From positions 26,282-90,281 of the forward strand of contig PNOC01000007.1 in assembly GCA_013824615.1 (NCBI GenBank): a DNA stretch of 64,000 bases, read 5' to 3'. The position numbers and the translations under genes were made by a program. Below the pieces are notes generated by a model, which was not told where the DNA came from, made no database searches, and saw only the letters and a list, made by a program, of their open reading frames with translations. Each line of letters starts with the position of its first letter. Position 1 is the first letter of the stretch. Positions 46,024-54,935 of this stretch are shown piece after piece. This DNA comes from Thermodesulfovibrio sp. GTDB lineage: Bacteria > Nitrospirota > Thermodesulfovibrionia > Thermodesulfovibrionales > UBA6898.

Positions 46024-46029
46024 TATAAT
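46024..46029 (+). promoter_or_regulatory. -10 element of the Cys-rich/MauG operon
   Basis: TATAAT lies 26 nt before ATG 46056. No consensus -35 is seen; the matching position (46001-46006) is TGATAA inside the inverted repeat, which suggests an activator- or repressor-controlled promoter. Confidence 0.55.
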
Positions 46030-46055
46030 CTTACAAACTCACCAAGGAGGCTCAA

Positions 46056-46955
46056 ATGCTCAGAAAAATCTGGATAGTACTGCTGGCTGTCGTATTTATA
46101 GGGTCAATGTCGCTGACGCCGATGTTCGACTCGGTCCACGCAGCACCAAAGTGCCAGTGCAAGGGTGACGGCAAGGACTGCTCCTGTGGAAAAGACTGCA
46201 AATGTGATCACTGCGCGGCCGGAAAAAACGGTAAGGACTGCCAGTGTGGTAAAGACTGCAAATGTGACCACTGCAAGACCGGCAAGGGGTCCTGCCAGTG
46301 TAAGACCGGAACAAAAGGCTGCCAGTGCAAGGGTGATGGCAAGGACTGCTCCTGCGGAAAAGACTGCAAATGTGACCACTGCGCGGCCGGAAAAAGCGAT
46401 AAGGGCAAGGCAGGCAAAGGCTGTAAATGCAACATAGACGGCAAAGGGGCATGCCACTGCGGCAAGGACTGCAAATGTGACCACTGCAAAACCGGCAAGG
46501 GAACGTGCCACTGCAAAGGCGATGGCAAGAAAGGTTGTCAGTGCGGGAAAGACTGCAAATGTGATCACTGCGCAAAAGACAATGCCGCTGCCGCAACAAA
46601 GCCTGCAGCTGAAGCAGACTATGCAGCGACCATGACTTCAAAGGACAGACTGTATAAAGTTACGTATTCGAGCGATGCCCCGGCAATGTCTGCAAACAAG
46701 CTCATCTCCTGGAAACTGAAGGTCGAGGCTGCTGACGGCAAACCTGTCAGCGATGCAGAGATTACGGTAACCGGCGACATGCCCGAACATGGTCATGGCC
46801 TGCCGACCCAGCCGAAGGTAACGAAAAACCTTGGCGACGGCAGTTATCTGGTTGAGGGTATCAAATTCAGCATGAACGGCTGGTGGACTATGACCTTCAG
46901 CATCAAGTCAGCCTCGAAGACCGACAGTGTAACATTCAATCTTCAGGTTAAATAG
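46056..46955 (+). CDS. Secreted cysteine-repeat (metallothionein-like) protein with C-terminal YtkA/FixH-like domain
   Basis: The protein has 299 residues. Residues 1-30 are a signal peptide ending DSVHA. Residues 33-172 contain 35 cysteines, mostly as CxC pairs, in five repeats of CGKDCKCDHC spaced by KTGKG- or AAGK-type linkers. Lys and Gly fill the rest, and there are few hydrophobics. After an Ala-rich hinge, residues 190-299 form a beta domain with MPEHGHGLPTQPKVT, LGDGSYLVEGIKFSMNGWW and SVTFNLQVK, matching the YtkA/FixH-like pattern. AAGGAGG precedes ATG 46056. The next gene, 15 bp on, encodes a MauG-type di-heme peroxidase. Binding of copper, zinc or another soft metal is likely. The fusion is unusual. 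Confidence 0.85.
   Translation: MLRKIWIVLLAVVFIGSMSLTPMFDSVHAAPKCQCKGDGKDCSCGKDCKCDHCAAGKNGKDCQCGKDCKCDHCKTGKGSCQCKTGTKGCQCKGDGKDCSCGKDCKCDHCAAGKSDKGKAGKGCKCNIDGKGACHCGKDCKCDHCKTGKGTCHCKGDGKKGCQCGKDCKCDHCAKDNAAAATKPAAEADYAATMTSKDRLYKVTYSSDAPAMSANKLISWKLKVEAADGKPVSDAEITVTGDMPEHGHGLPTQPKVTKNLGDGSYLVEGIKFSMNGWWTMTFSIKSASKTDSVTFNLQVK
46152..46574 (+). repeat. DNA repeats encoding the five cysteine blocks
   Basis: The codons for GKDCKCDHC occur five times with nearly identical DNA (AAAGACTGCAAATGTGAYCA or close variants). Interleaved CAGTGCAAGGGTGAYGGCAA units also repeat. This arrangement could expand or contract by recombination. Confidence 0.8.
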
Positions 46956-46970
46956 GCAGCGAAACAAGCC

Positions 46971-48242
46971 ATGCCGGGAGATGGAGTGCGCTGCCGTGAT
47001 TGGTCTCCCGTTATTTACGGTTTACTGCTTGCGGTCGTACTGCAGGCATCGCTTCTCGCAGGCAGGTCAGAAGCAGACCCTCTGCCAGATATACATCAGT
47101 GGAGCGGAGAGGCCTTAAAGACTCTCCGCTCCCTTTCTCTGTCCTCGCTCCCCCCGTTACCGAAAGACCCATCAAACGCGTATCAGGCTGATGCCAGGGC
47201 CATAGAATTCGGCAAGTCACTTTTTTTTGACCAAAGGCTCAGCGCCAACGGAAAGGTCTCCTGTGCCACCTGCCATCTCCCGAACGTGAGCTTTACCGAC
47301 AGACTGCCGCTGGCAAAGGGCATGGGCACGACAACCAGAAGAACGATGCCCCTTATTGGGGTTGCTTATCATGCATCTTTTTTTTGGGACGGCAGAAAGG
47401 ATAGCCTCTGGTCGCAGGCGATCGGGCCGATCGAAAGCTCGGTAGAGCATGGCGCTACCCGCTCCATGTGCGCGCACCTCATCACAGATAAATACAGGAA
47501 GCAATACGAAGAAATATTCGGGACGCTGCCGAAGATCACGCACAAGAGCTGTCCGCCGCAGGCCAGTCCCGGCACCGGAAACCCCGCGGCAATCAGACTC
47601 TGGAACGCCATGAAGCCGGGAGACAGGGATGCTGTCAACAGGATTTATGCGAACCTCGGAAAGGCGATCGCGGCGTATGTAAGCCGGATACTTCCCCAGC
47701 CGGCACCCTTCGACAGGTATGTTGATGCGATAGTCGCCGGGGACCCTGAAGCAGCTGCTGAACTTCTGGCCCCTGAGGCGATACAGGGTCTCAGACTGTT
47801 TATCGGCAAGGCTAAGTGTACAAACTGCCACATGGGCCCCCTCTTCACGAACAGCAGTTTTCACAACATCGGCCTGGCGGCTTCAAAAAAGAAACCGCAG
47901 GACAGAGGAAGGGCCGACGGCATCAACCTGGTCCTGGCTGATGAATTCAACTGTCTCGGCAGTTACAGCGATGCGAAGCCGGATGAGTGCACAGAATTAC
48001 GATTTCTTGACAGAAACACGTCTCAGTATGTCGGGGCCTTCAAGACACCGACGCTCCGCAATGTTGCTGACCGTTCCCCCTATATGCACGCCGGCCAGAT
48101 GAAGACTCTTGCTGATGTTCTCATCTTTTACCAGCAGAGCAGGAGCCGCGAACTCGGCCACCAGAATCTCACCGCGGCAGAGCTGCTGCAGTTAGAGGCC
48201 TTCCTGAAGACCCTGAGCAGCCCCCTCGCCTTCCCGCAGTAG
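46971..48242 (+). CDS. MauG/cytochrome c peroxidase family di-heme protein
   Basis: The 423-residue periplasmic protein has an N-terminal export signal (VIYGLLLAVVLQASLLAG). Two c-type heme sites are present: CATCH at 98-102 and CTNCH at 283-287. Family marks are FGKSLFFDQRLSANGKVSCATCH, FFWDGRKDSLWSQA, KTPTLRNVADRSPYMHAGQM and LEAFLKTLSSP. Members are either H2O2-reducing peroxidases or MauG/MbnH-like enzymes that oxidise residues of a partner protein. It lies 15 bp after the Cys-repeat gene, so that protein may be its partner. Confidence 0.9.
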   Translation: MPGDGVRCRDWSPVIYGLLLAVVLQASLLAGRSEADPLPDIHQWSGEALKTLRSLSLSSLPPLPKDPSNAYQADARAIEFGKSLFFDQRLSANGKVSCATCHLPNVSFTDRLPLAKGMGTTTRRTMPLIGVAYHASFFWDGRKDSLWSQAIGPIESSVEHGATRSMCAHLITDKYRKQYEEIFGTLPKITHKSCPPQASPGTGNPAAIRLWNAMKPGDRDAVNRIYANLGKAIAAYVSRILPQPAPFDRYVDAIVAGDPEAAAELLAPEAIQGLRLFIGKAKCTNCHMGPLFTNSSFHNIGLAASKKKPQDRGRADGINLVLADEFNCLGSYSDAKPDECTELRFLDRNTSQYVGAFKTPTLRNVADRSPYMHAGQMKTLADVLIFYQQSRSRELGHQNLTAAELLQLEAFLKTLSSPLAFPQ

Positions 48243-48248
48243 CATCAG

Positions 48249-50762
48249 CTACTCAAAGCTGATGTACCTCTTCGGATCGATTTTTTTTACCACCTGCATG
48301 GGTATCAGGCCGGCGGCAAGGATAGTCAGAAAGAGCCCCAGGCAGAGTACTGAAAGGGGGAGGACCGGCAGACGGAAATGGATCTCCCAGCCAAAGGAGA
48401 TTTTGTTGACCACCTCGATGAATATAAGGCTCATGGCAGGCCCGATGACCGCACCCAGAGCTATCCCTGCAGTACCGACAATTCCAGCGGAGAGGACCAG
48501 CATACCCCGCAGCAGGCGCCAGTCAGCACCAAGGTACCTGAGAATGCTGAACTCCCTTTTTCTCTCGAGCACAAGGGCGAGCAGGATATTGATCACCCCC
48601 ATCAGTGATACCATGATCGAGATCAGCTCGACCGCATAGGTGATGGCAAAGGTCCTGTCGAATATGGCCAGGACACGCTCCCGCAATTCCCTGTTGTTCA
48701 TGATCTCAACCGAATAGCGGGGCTGCACCGTATCGCCGAGTCTCTTTATGAACCCGTTGATATCGGCTCCCCTGTCAAGATAGAGCGCCAGCTGCGTGGC
48801 ATCATCGAGCCCCCAGTATTCCTTCAGCCACTTCCTGTCCAAGTACACAAAACCCGAGGCAGTCGAATAACTGCTGAAGATATTGCTGATGACAAAAGGC
48901 ACCCTGCCGGACGGTGTCGGGATATCGAGCGTATCTCCGGTTTTCAGGCCATATTTTGTCGCGAGGTAGGCGGAGACCCCTATCTGCCTTTCCCCCGTAT
49001 TTTTATCAAGAGTACCGTCTTCAACGGCCACCGGCTTCAGCAGCGCATCCCTCTCACCGAAACCCGCGACGATTTTTCTTCCCCTGAAATCAAGCTGCAG
49101 GGTCCTGAACCTGTCTGCAAAGGCAACACCGGGAAATGTCTCTGCAATACGGACAAGCCCTTCAGAAAGCGGGTAATTACAGAAGTTGGCCCTGCAGGCC
49201 GCAGGCTTGATATAAACGTCGGCCGAGATATTCTTCTGGATCCATACGGTCAGCGAACTGCGAAAAGAATATATCAGCGTAAAGAGCGAGATGATAAGTG
49301 CGCTGCTCACCGCAACGCTCATCAGGGCGACTGCAAAACGGAAGATGCTCCCCTGCATGTCCCCGAGTGCGATAATGCCGGCCGGACCGAACAGTCTTCC
49401 CGCAGGTTTCTGAATCACCCTCAGGAGCACGGAAAGATACGAAGGAGCAAGCACCGTAAAGCCCAGCAGGATGCAGAGTATCCCGGCGTAGGAAAGGAAG
49501 GGGAAATCAAAGGGCATGCTGCGATAATCGATATAGGCGGCAACAGCGCCCAGAACTACCAGCGCAAGACCGGGCCAGACGTAATATGCGCTGCGCTGCC
49601 GCTGTTTCATCTCTCCTGTCCCCTCCCGGGTGCTTTCATTCGGCCTGGTCCCCGCAGCCTCCAGGGCCGGGACAACAGAGGCCACAAAAGAAACGAAAAG
49701 ACCGAGACCGAGAGCCAGGAGTATATCCCCTGCAGAGAGCGCATGGCCGGATATCGCTATCGTGCCGTACATGGAGGTTATGGTCTTCTCAACGGCTCCC
49801 ACCGCAAACCATGCCACGCCCTGTCCGAAAAGCAGACCCAGGACAGATCCGGTCAGGCCGAGGATGAGTCCATGGATAACGAAGAGCAGCACGACCGTAT
49901 TCTTGCCGATGCCGAGTCCCCTGAGTATCCCGATCTCGGTCCTTCTCTTGACGGTCGAAATGAAGATGGTGTTGTAGAGCAGAAATATCCCTACAAGTAT
50001 CGCTATGAGACTCACAAACTGGAGATTATACCTGAAGGACCTTATCAGCGACTGCTGCTCCCTGACCAGCTGCTCCTTCTTCTCCAGAGAGAGAGACGGG
50101 GGGATCACCTCCCGCAGCTTCGCGGCGGTCGCCTCGTCTGTGTCGAGATCGATCCGCGAAAGAAATCCGCTTTTTCCGAAATACTCCTGGTAATTTCCGA
50201 GATCCATGAGAAGCGTGTTCGGCGGCACGAGGGGGACATCGATAATATCAACCACCTTCAGCACAAACTCGCCGTCATAGACAAGCGCCCCGAGACTGTC
50301 ACCCGTTTTGAGGGAATGGCCTTCGGCAAAGGCCTTTGTCACAATAACGCCATTAAGCACCCTGAAATAGTCCGCAAACCCGGTCCGAATTCCGGCCCTG
50401 AGTTTCAGAAACCTGACGGCCCGCACCGTATCGATCCCCTTAAGATCGATAGTCTGCTTTATTGCCGGCAGATACCCCTTCACCTCAAGAACCGGGAAGC
50501 TGTCCTCGTTCTTCTCCCGGACTTTTTTATAAACCGCTTCGGGAAAGTCGATGCCCGAGCTGTCGAGGACCTCGTGGCTGGCATAGGGATTGAGTCCCCT
50601 GATGTCTGCCTCGAATGCTTCAAGCGCCTTGTCCGAGGCAACCTTCACCCCTACAAAGAGACCTATCCCGAGTGCCACCCCGATTATGGACAGCACCGAC
50701 AGGAACTTCTCTGCCTTGATATTCTGCTGTACGATCAGCCTGATCAGCGGCCGGAGCGTCAT
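48249..50762 (-). CDS. ABC transporter permease, FtsX/MacB type, double-domain
   Basis: The 837-residue membrane protein has two halves, each with a periplasmic MacB-like domain and an FtsX core. There are about eight helices: one near residue 25, groups near 255-380 and 400-500, and the last three near 710-830. The set is typical of AttF/AttG-like lipoprotein or lipid exporters fused into one chain. The start overlaps the ATPase stop by 4 nt. It converges on the MauG gene with only 6 nt between stops. Confidence 0.88.
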   Translation of the reverse strand: MTLRPLIRLIVQQNIKAEKFLSVLSIIGVALGIGLFVGVKVASDKALEAFEADIRGLNPYASHEVLDSSGIDFPEAVYKKVREKNEDSFPVLEVKGYLPAIKQTIDLKGIDTVRAVRFLKLRAGIRTGFADYFRVLNGVIVTKAFAEGHSLKTGDSLGALVYDGEFVLKVVDIIDVPLVPPNTLLMDLGNYQEYFGKSGFLSRIDLDTDEATAAKLREVIPPSLSLEKKEQLVREQQSLIRSFRYNLQFVSLIAILVGIFLLYNTIFISTVKRRTEIGILRGLGIGKNTVVLLFVIHGLILGLTGSVLGLLFGQGVAWFAVGAVEKTITSMYGTIAISGHALSAGDILLALGLGLFVSFVASVVPALEAAGTRPNESTREGTGEMKQRQRSAYYVWPGLALVVLGAVAAYIDYRSMPFDFPFLSYAGILCILLGFTVLAPSYLSVLLRVIQKPAGRLFGPAGIIALGDMQGSIFRFAVALMSVAVSSALIISLFTLIYSFRSSLTVWIQKNISADVYIKPAACRANFCNYPLSEGLVRIAETFPGVAFADRFRTLQLDFRGRKIVAGFGERDALLKPVAVEDGTLDKNTGERQIGVSAYLATKYGLKTGDTLDIPTPSGRVPFVISNIFSSYSTASGFVYLDRKWLKEYWGLDDATQLALYLDRGADINGFIKRLGDTVQPRYSVEIMNNRELRERVLAIFDRTFAITYAVELISIMVSLMGVINILLALVLERKREFSILRYLGADWRLLRGMLVLSAGIVGTAGIALGAVIGPAMSLIFIEVVNKISFGWEIHFRLPVLPLSVLCLGLFLTILAAGLIPMQVVKKIDPKRYISFE

Positions 50763-51403
50763 ATCAGGATCACCCCGTCACTGATCCTGATGGTCCTGTC
50801 CGCATGGCGCGCCACATACTCTTCATGCGTGACAAGAATGATTGTCCCTGAGGACTCCGCGCTAATCTCCTCCAGAAGCTCCAGGATCCTCGCCCCGGTC
50901 CGGCTGTCAAGACTGCCGGTCGGCTCGTCCGCAAGAAGTATCTCCGGGTCGCCGACGAGAGCGCGTGCCAGGGCAACGCGCTGCTGCTCACCGCCCGAGA
51001 GCTGCCAGGGATAACTCCTGTCACGGCCGGCCAGTCCCACCCGCTCCAGGCACCAGTATGCCCTCTCAGGACTGCTTATGTTGTTCAGAAGCAGCGGAAT
51101 CCTGACATTATCGAATATACTGATGTTCGGAAGGAGGTTGAAGAACTGGAACACAAATCCGATTTTCTGCCTGCGGTGCAGTGTCAGCTGTTCATCGGAA
51201 TACGCGGAAATCTCGGACCCGTCAACAATGATCTTCCCTGCATCCGGTCTGTCCATGCCGCCTATCAGGTTCAGGAGGGTCGACTTTCCTGAACCTGAAC
51301 TGCCGGTAATAGCAACAAATTCGCCCTTCTTTATCTCAAGAGTTATTCCCCGGAGAACGTGGGCCTCGCCGAAATATTTTTCGATTGCCTGCAGCTGTAT
51401 CAT
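50759..51403 (-). CDS. ABC transporter ATP-binding protein, LolD/MacB type
   Basis: The 214-residue ATPase has Walker A GSSGSGKSTLLN, the ABC signature LSGGEQQRVALARAL, Walker B ILLADEPTGSLD and the switch His in VTHEEYVARH. It overlaps the lipocalin-like gene by 1 nt and the permease by 4 nt. The trio resembles the attEFGH layout, in which an exporter is linked to an AttH lipocalin. Confidence 0.93.
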   Translation of the reverse strand: MIQLQAIEKYFGEAHVLRGITLEIKKGEFVAITGSSGSGKSTLLNLIGGMDRPDAGKIIVDGSEISAYSDEQLTLHRRQKIGFVFQFFNLLPNISIFDNVRIPLLLNNISSPERAYWCLERVGLAGRDRSYPWQLSGGEQQRVALARALVGDPEILLADEPTGSLDSRTGARILELLEEISAESSGTIILVTHEEYVARHADRTIRISDGVILI

Positions 51404-52476
51404 CAGTACCCCGTCATCTCGACATAGGCTCTTCCACCCGCCGTGCCATCTGAGTTGGCAACCGAGCAGGCCCCTTCCCAGTAATGGTTTCCGGTAGAAT
51501 GGGTCGCAACGAACTCCTGTTCCCGGACAAGAGGGGTCACCTTCAGGACGATCCCCTCTGACGGTATCCGGACCTCCCAGCGTGCAGGATACCGGGCGCC
51601 GGTCTTCTCAGAAGTATAATACCTCAGCACCGTTATACTGAAATCACCTGATGACAAATGCCTTGAGCTGCCGTCCCTGTTTACAAACGTACCTGAGGAA
51701 TACCGGTCTGAGGTACCGCCTGCCTTCCTCATGACATACAGCATAATCTCCCTTCCGTCATCGAGCTGCAGAGCGAACCAGTCCCAGCCCTTCTGTCCCC
51801 GCCCCATCCTGCCTGCAGACATCTCCCTGTCGAACCAGCTCGTCCCTGAGACGCTTCTGACCAGATCACCGGTCTTCAGCGTCCCTTCTGTTTCCATGCG
51901 CGTGTACGAAAAATACCACGAAGCGCTCAGGGGAGCATCCTCTGCTTTCCTTGAATACCCTTTGTCGCCGTGCAGGACAAGGGGCTTGACCGGCCTGAGG
52001 ACCAGGTTAATCTCCCTGCCCTCACCGGAGGCTGTCAGGCGTATCTGCTCAGCGGTCCCCTCCATCAGGTTGCGGCCGACCCAGACCCTCAGCCTCTTTT
52101 GATCCGCACCTGCAAAACCGAAAGCACCGGAGTCGGACCTGTCAGAATAATAATACTTCTTTCCCGAAACATCAGTGAGCGCAAAGTGGGAGACATATAT
52201 ATCCCTTACGCCGAATGCAGATTGGAACTCACGCCTCTGCACCCCTGCGATAAAAAAAGTCAATTCGTATCCGAACTCATTACCGTCCTTATCAGAGAGA
52301 TGCCCGGTGAAGTACCACCACTGGAGGCGATAATCAGGTCTGAAATAAAAATCTGCAGGAAACTTCAGTACACGGTCCGGCGTTACCTCCCGGAATTCTT
52401 CTACAGCCGCGCCAGGGCAGATGCCCACGCATAACAATACAGAAAGCAGAACAACACATTTCAGCCTGGCTTTCAA
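51403..52476 (-). CDS. AttH/CrtC-like secreted lipocalin-type protein
   Basis: This 357-residue exported protein has a signal peptide (CVVLLSVLLCVGICPGAA) and the AttH/CrtC fold marked by YRLQWWYFTGHLSDKDGNEFGYEL near the start. SGTSWFDREMSAGRMGRGQK and KGWDWFALQLDDGREIMLYVM come later. CrtC relatives are carotenoid hydratases, but AttH-type members beside ABC exporters seem to handle lipids. No carotenoid genes lie nearby, so a lipid role fits better. It is the first gene of the operon. Confidence 0.86.
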   Translation of the reverse strand: MKARLKCVVLLSVLLCVGICPGAAVEEFREVTPDRVLKFPADFYFRPDYRLQWWYFTGHLSDKDGNEFGYELTFFIAGVQRREFQSAFGVRDIYVSHFALTDVSGKKYYYSDRSDSGAFGFAGADQKRLRVWVGRNLMEGTAEQIRLTASGEGREINLVLRPVKPLVLHGDKGYSRKAEDAPLSASWYFSYTRMETEGTLKTGDLVRSVSGTSWFDREMSAGRMGRGQKGWDWFALQLDDGREIMLYVMRKAGGTSDRYSSGTFVNRDGSSRHLSSGDFSITVLRYYTSEKTGARYPARWEVRIPSEGIVLKVTPLVREQEFVATHSTGNHYWEGACSVANSDGTAGGRAYVEMTGY

Positions 52477-52746
52477 GATTGCTTCCTTATGCAGGGCCGC
52501 TGTGTCATATCTATAGTATAACCGTTAGCCGGCAGGCCTATCCCTGTCCGTCATTCCACGGCTAAATGTTGCCGGCTTTAGTCTGCTCGCCTGGCAGCTT
52601 GTCAACGTGCCGGCCAGCCGACTGCTGCTGTTTGTTCTTCACAAACTCTCCCTGATTTAGTATTCTACTATTAGGACCGCTTATGTGTTGCGAGGCCTGA
52701 TGCAGGCATCAAAAACTCATAGGTTACCAAAAACAGGAGGCATATA
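52477..52746. other. Divergent intergenic gap with a repeat remnant
   Basis: This 270-nt gap between divergent operons contains a truncated half copy of the dispersed repeat (GTCATTCCACGGCT, 52550-52563) followed by GC-rich CCGGCTTTAG and GCCTGGCAGC pieces. These resemble the sequence at 57721-57775. An AGGAGG at 52733-52738 serves the next gene. No clear promoter is seen. Confidence 0.45.
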
Positions 52747-53943
52747 ATGAAACGTCGGGATTTTCTCAAGGCTGCCGCACTCACCACCACCGCTATGACC
52801 GTTTCCCCTTCACCTGCTTTTCCGGAGACGACAAAGGGAGCGCCCACAGTCATACGTTATCGTCCAATTGGAAAGACCGGACTTAAAATGAGTGATATCT
52901 CTTTCGGGGCAGGCAAGCTCTCGGCTGCCTCTATGGTCCTGCGGGCAGTGGACAGCGGAATCAACTATTTCGACACTGCACCTGATTACGGCCAGTCGGA
53001 GAAGAGCATAGGCGAGGCCATGCCCAAACTCAAGAGGGACAAGATTATTATCGCTTCTAAATTCTGCAACCCCCTGCCCTATCCGGGGCATCTGCAGAGC
53101 GGAACGAAGACAAAAGACTATGTTGCGGCGGTCGAGGCAAGCCTCTCCAGAATGCAGACCGACCACCTTGATTTCGTGATTGTCCATGCGATAGGAGAGA
53201 TGAGCAAAGACCTTGAGGCTGAAAAGAAAAGACTTCTTGCCCCGGAAATGCTCGAGGCCTTCGCCCTGCTCAAGAAAGCCGGCAAGGTCCGGTTTCTCGG
53301 GACCTCCTCCCATGGCCCGAACAATCTCGAAGAACTTCTGATGACGGCAGTCAAGTCGGGGCATTACGACATGATACAGCCCTCGTTTAATTTCATGAAA
53401 TTCCCGAAACTCCCTGAAGTAATAAAGGAGGCCCATAAGCAGGGGGTCGGCGTAATCGCCATGAAGACTCTTGCCGGTGCCAAGGAGATGAATCTGAACG
53501 ACTCAGGGACAGAGTTCTCCCACGCTGCCTTCAAATGGGTGCTGAAGCATCCGGAGGTCAGCGGTCTCATCATCACGATGAAGACAGCAGCAGACATCGA
53601 ACTCTATCTCAAGGCCTCAGGCGCGAAATTCACCGCTGCGGACCAGAGGGTCCTCGACCACTATGCCGCTCTCTATACAAAGGAGTACTGCAGAACCGGC
53701 TGCGGCCAGTGCGAGGGCTTCTGTCCCGCCGGGGTCGAGATAGCCACGGTCCTGAGATACCGCATGTATTTCAAGGATTACGGCATGGAAAAAAGGGCCA
53801 TGCAGTCCTATGCCTCTCTCTCGCATAATGCAGCCCCCTGTTCTGGATGCGATCAGCCGGTCTGCTTGACAAAATGCCCGTTCAGCCTCCCGGTAAAGGA
53901 AATGCTGAGTGACGCCCATACCTCGATGCTGTTTACGGCCTGA
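52747..53943 (+). CDS. Tat-exported aldo/keto reductase with C-terminal Fe-S domain
   Basis: The 398-residue protein begins with a twin-arginine signal, MKRRDFLKAAALTTTAM. An aldo/keto reductase barrel follows: YRPIGKTGLKMSDISFGAG, the Asp and Tyr in NYFDTAPDYGQSEKSIGEAM, the Lys in IIIASKF and the His in DFVIVHAIG. The C-terminus carries cysteines in CRTGCGQCEGFCPAGV and CSGCDQPVCLTKCPF, enough for clusters. A periplasmic Fe-S aldo/keto reductase cannot easily use NADPH, so the neighbouring Fe-S proteins may supply electrons. AGGAGG precedes ATG 52747. Confidence 0.88.
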   Translation: MKRRDFLKAAALTTTAMTVSPSPAFPETTKGAPTVIRYRPIGKTGLKMSDISFGAGKLSAASMVLRAVDSGINYFDTAPDYGQSEKSIGEAMPKLKRDKIIIASKFCNPLPYPGHLQSGTKTKDYVAAVEASLSRMQTDHLDFVIVHAIGEMSKDLEAEKKRLLAPEMLEAFALLKKAGKVRFLGTSSHGPNNLEELLMTAVKSGHYDMIQPSFNFMKFPKLPEVIKEAHKQGVGVIAMKTLAGAKEMNLNDSGTEFSHAAFKWVLKHPEVSGLIITMKTAADIELYLKASGAKFTAADQRVLDHYAALYTKEYCRTGCGQCEGFCPAGVEIATVLRYRMYFKDYGMEKRAMQSYASLSHNAAPCSGCDQPVCLTKCPFSLPVKEMLSDAHTSMLFTA

Positions 53944-54935
53944 TGACTGCTGCCTCACTTGTTTACCGGCTGCTGTTGCTCGGGTTGCTGCCATGCATAG
54001 CCGCAATTATTTATTTCAGGGGGCAGCAGTACGACGCAGCGCTGATCGACTTTAAGGCAGCCTCAGAAACAACGGGCCAGGGCCAGCCCGCGACAGCACA
54101 GACTTCAGGCACAGCGCTGACTACTGCAGCGGTCCTGCCTGAAGAGAAAGTTCTTTCCGGCTTCAGGCAGACCGGCAGGGGGAAGACCTACACAAAGGAT
54201 AACCTTTATGAGCATGTAAACGGACATGCGGAATATTTCATCGGGGCCGGCTTTGTCCAGCTTTCTGTCAGCGAGTTCACTGCAGCTGAGGCAAAGACGT
54301 CCGAGGCAGAACTGCAGGCAGAGGTCTTCGACATGGGCAGCAGCATACAGGCCTTCGGCGTGCTCTCGGATGAATCGGGAGACAGCGGACGACCGGCTTC
54401 TGTAGGGACCATGGCCTTCAGGACTTCCGGCGGCATAAATTTCATTAAGGGTAAATACTATGTAAAGATCTCAGCATTGAACCCGAAGGCTCCGCTGCTC
54501 AGCTTTGCAAAGGTTTTCAGCGAAACGCTGCCTGCCTCCCGGGATTCCTTTGAAGTTTTCTCACGGCTTCCTGACCTGGGCAAGGTGAACAAAACACGGT
54601 TCATAAAAGAGGGCTACCGCGGGCTTGATTTCCTGCGCAATGTTGTCGAGCGGGAATACAGCGCAGGAGATATGAAAATTACGGTGGCGATGATGGTTGG
54701 AAGCGGGGCCGGGAGCGCTCAGCAGCTCAAGACTTTGCAGGCCTCTTTCTTCGACTATTTCAAAAAGTCCGGGATGCCGTATGAAAAGGCGGTGAAGGAT
54801 GGCCTGGAATTCTACAGGGTAACGGACAAATACGAAGGCAACTGGCTTCTTATTCCGTCTCCTGATGCGCTCTTTGGCGTATTCGGGACTGAAGACGAGG
54901 CAGTCGTGAAATATTTTGCTAAAAGCAGGGGATGA
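53943..54935 (+). CDS. DUF6599-like membrane-anchored protein
   Basis: The 330-residue protein has an N-terminal anchor (LVYRLLLLGLLPCIAAIIYF), then a Thr/Ala/Gln-rich linker, and a globular domain with YTKDNLYEHVNGHAEYFIGAGF and the later AEVFDMGSSIQAFGVLSDES. This matches the DUF6599 pattern I know from similar clusters, but its function is unknown. The start overlaps the previous stop by 1 nt. The protein probably faces the periplasm with its neighbours. Confidence 0.75.
   Translation: MTAASLVYRLLLLGLLPCIAAIIYFRGQQYDAALIDFKAASETTGQGQPATAQTSGTALTTAAVLPEEKVLSGFRQTGRGKTYTKDNLYEHVNGHAEYFIGAGFVQLSVSEFTAAEAKTSEAELQAEVFDMGSSIQAFGVLSDESGDSGRPASVGTMAFRTSGGINFIKGKYYVKISALNPKAPLLSFAKVFSETLPASRDSFEVFSRLPDLGKVNKTRFIKEGYRGLDFLRNVVEREYSAGDMKITVAMMVGSGAGSAQQLKTLQASFFDYFKKSGMPYEKAVKDGLEFYRVTDKYEGNWLLIPSPDALFGVFGTEDEAVVKYFAKSRG

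Noticed and set aside
46104..46641. Minus-strand frames opposite the Cys-repeat region
   Set aside because: The repeats create long open frames on both strands. Only the plus frame has a signal peptide, ribosome site and promoter.
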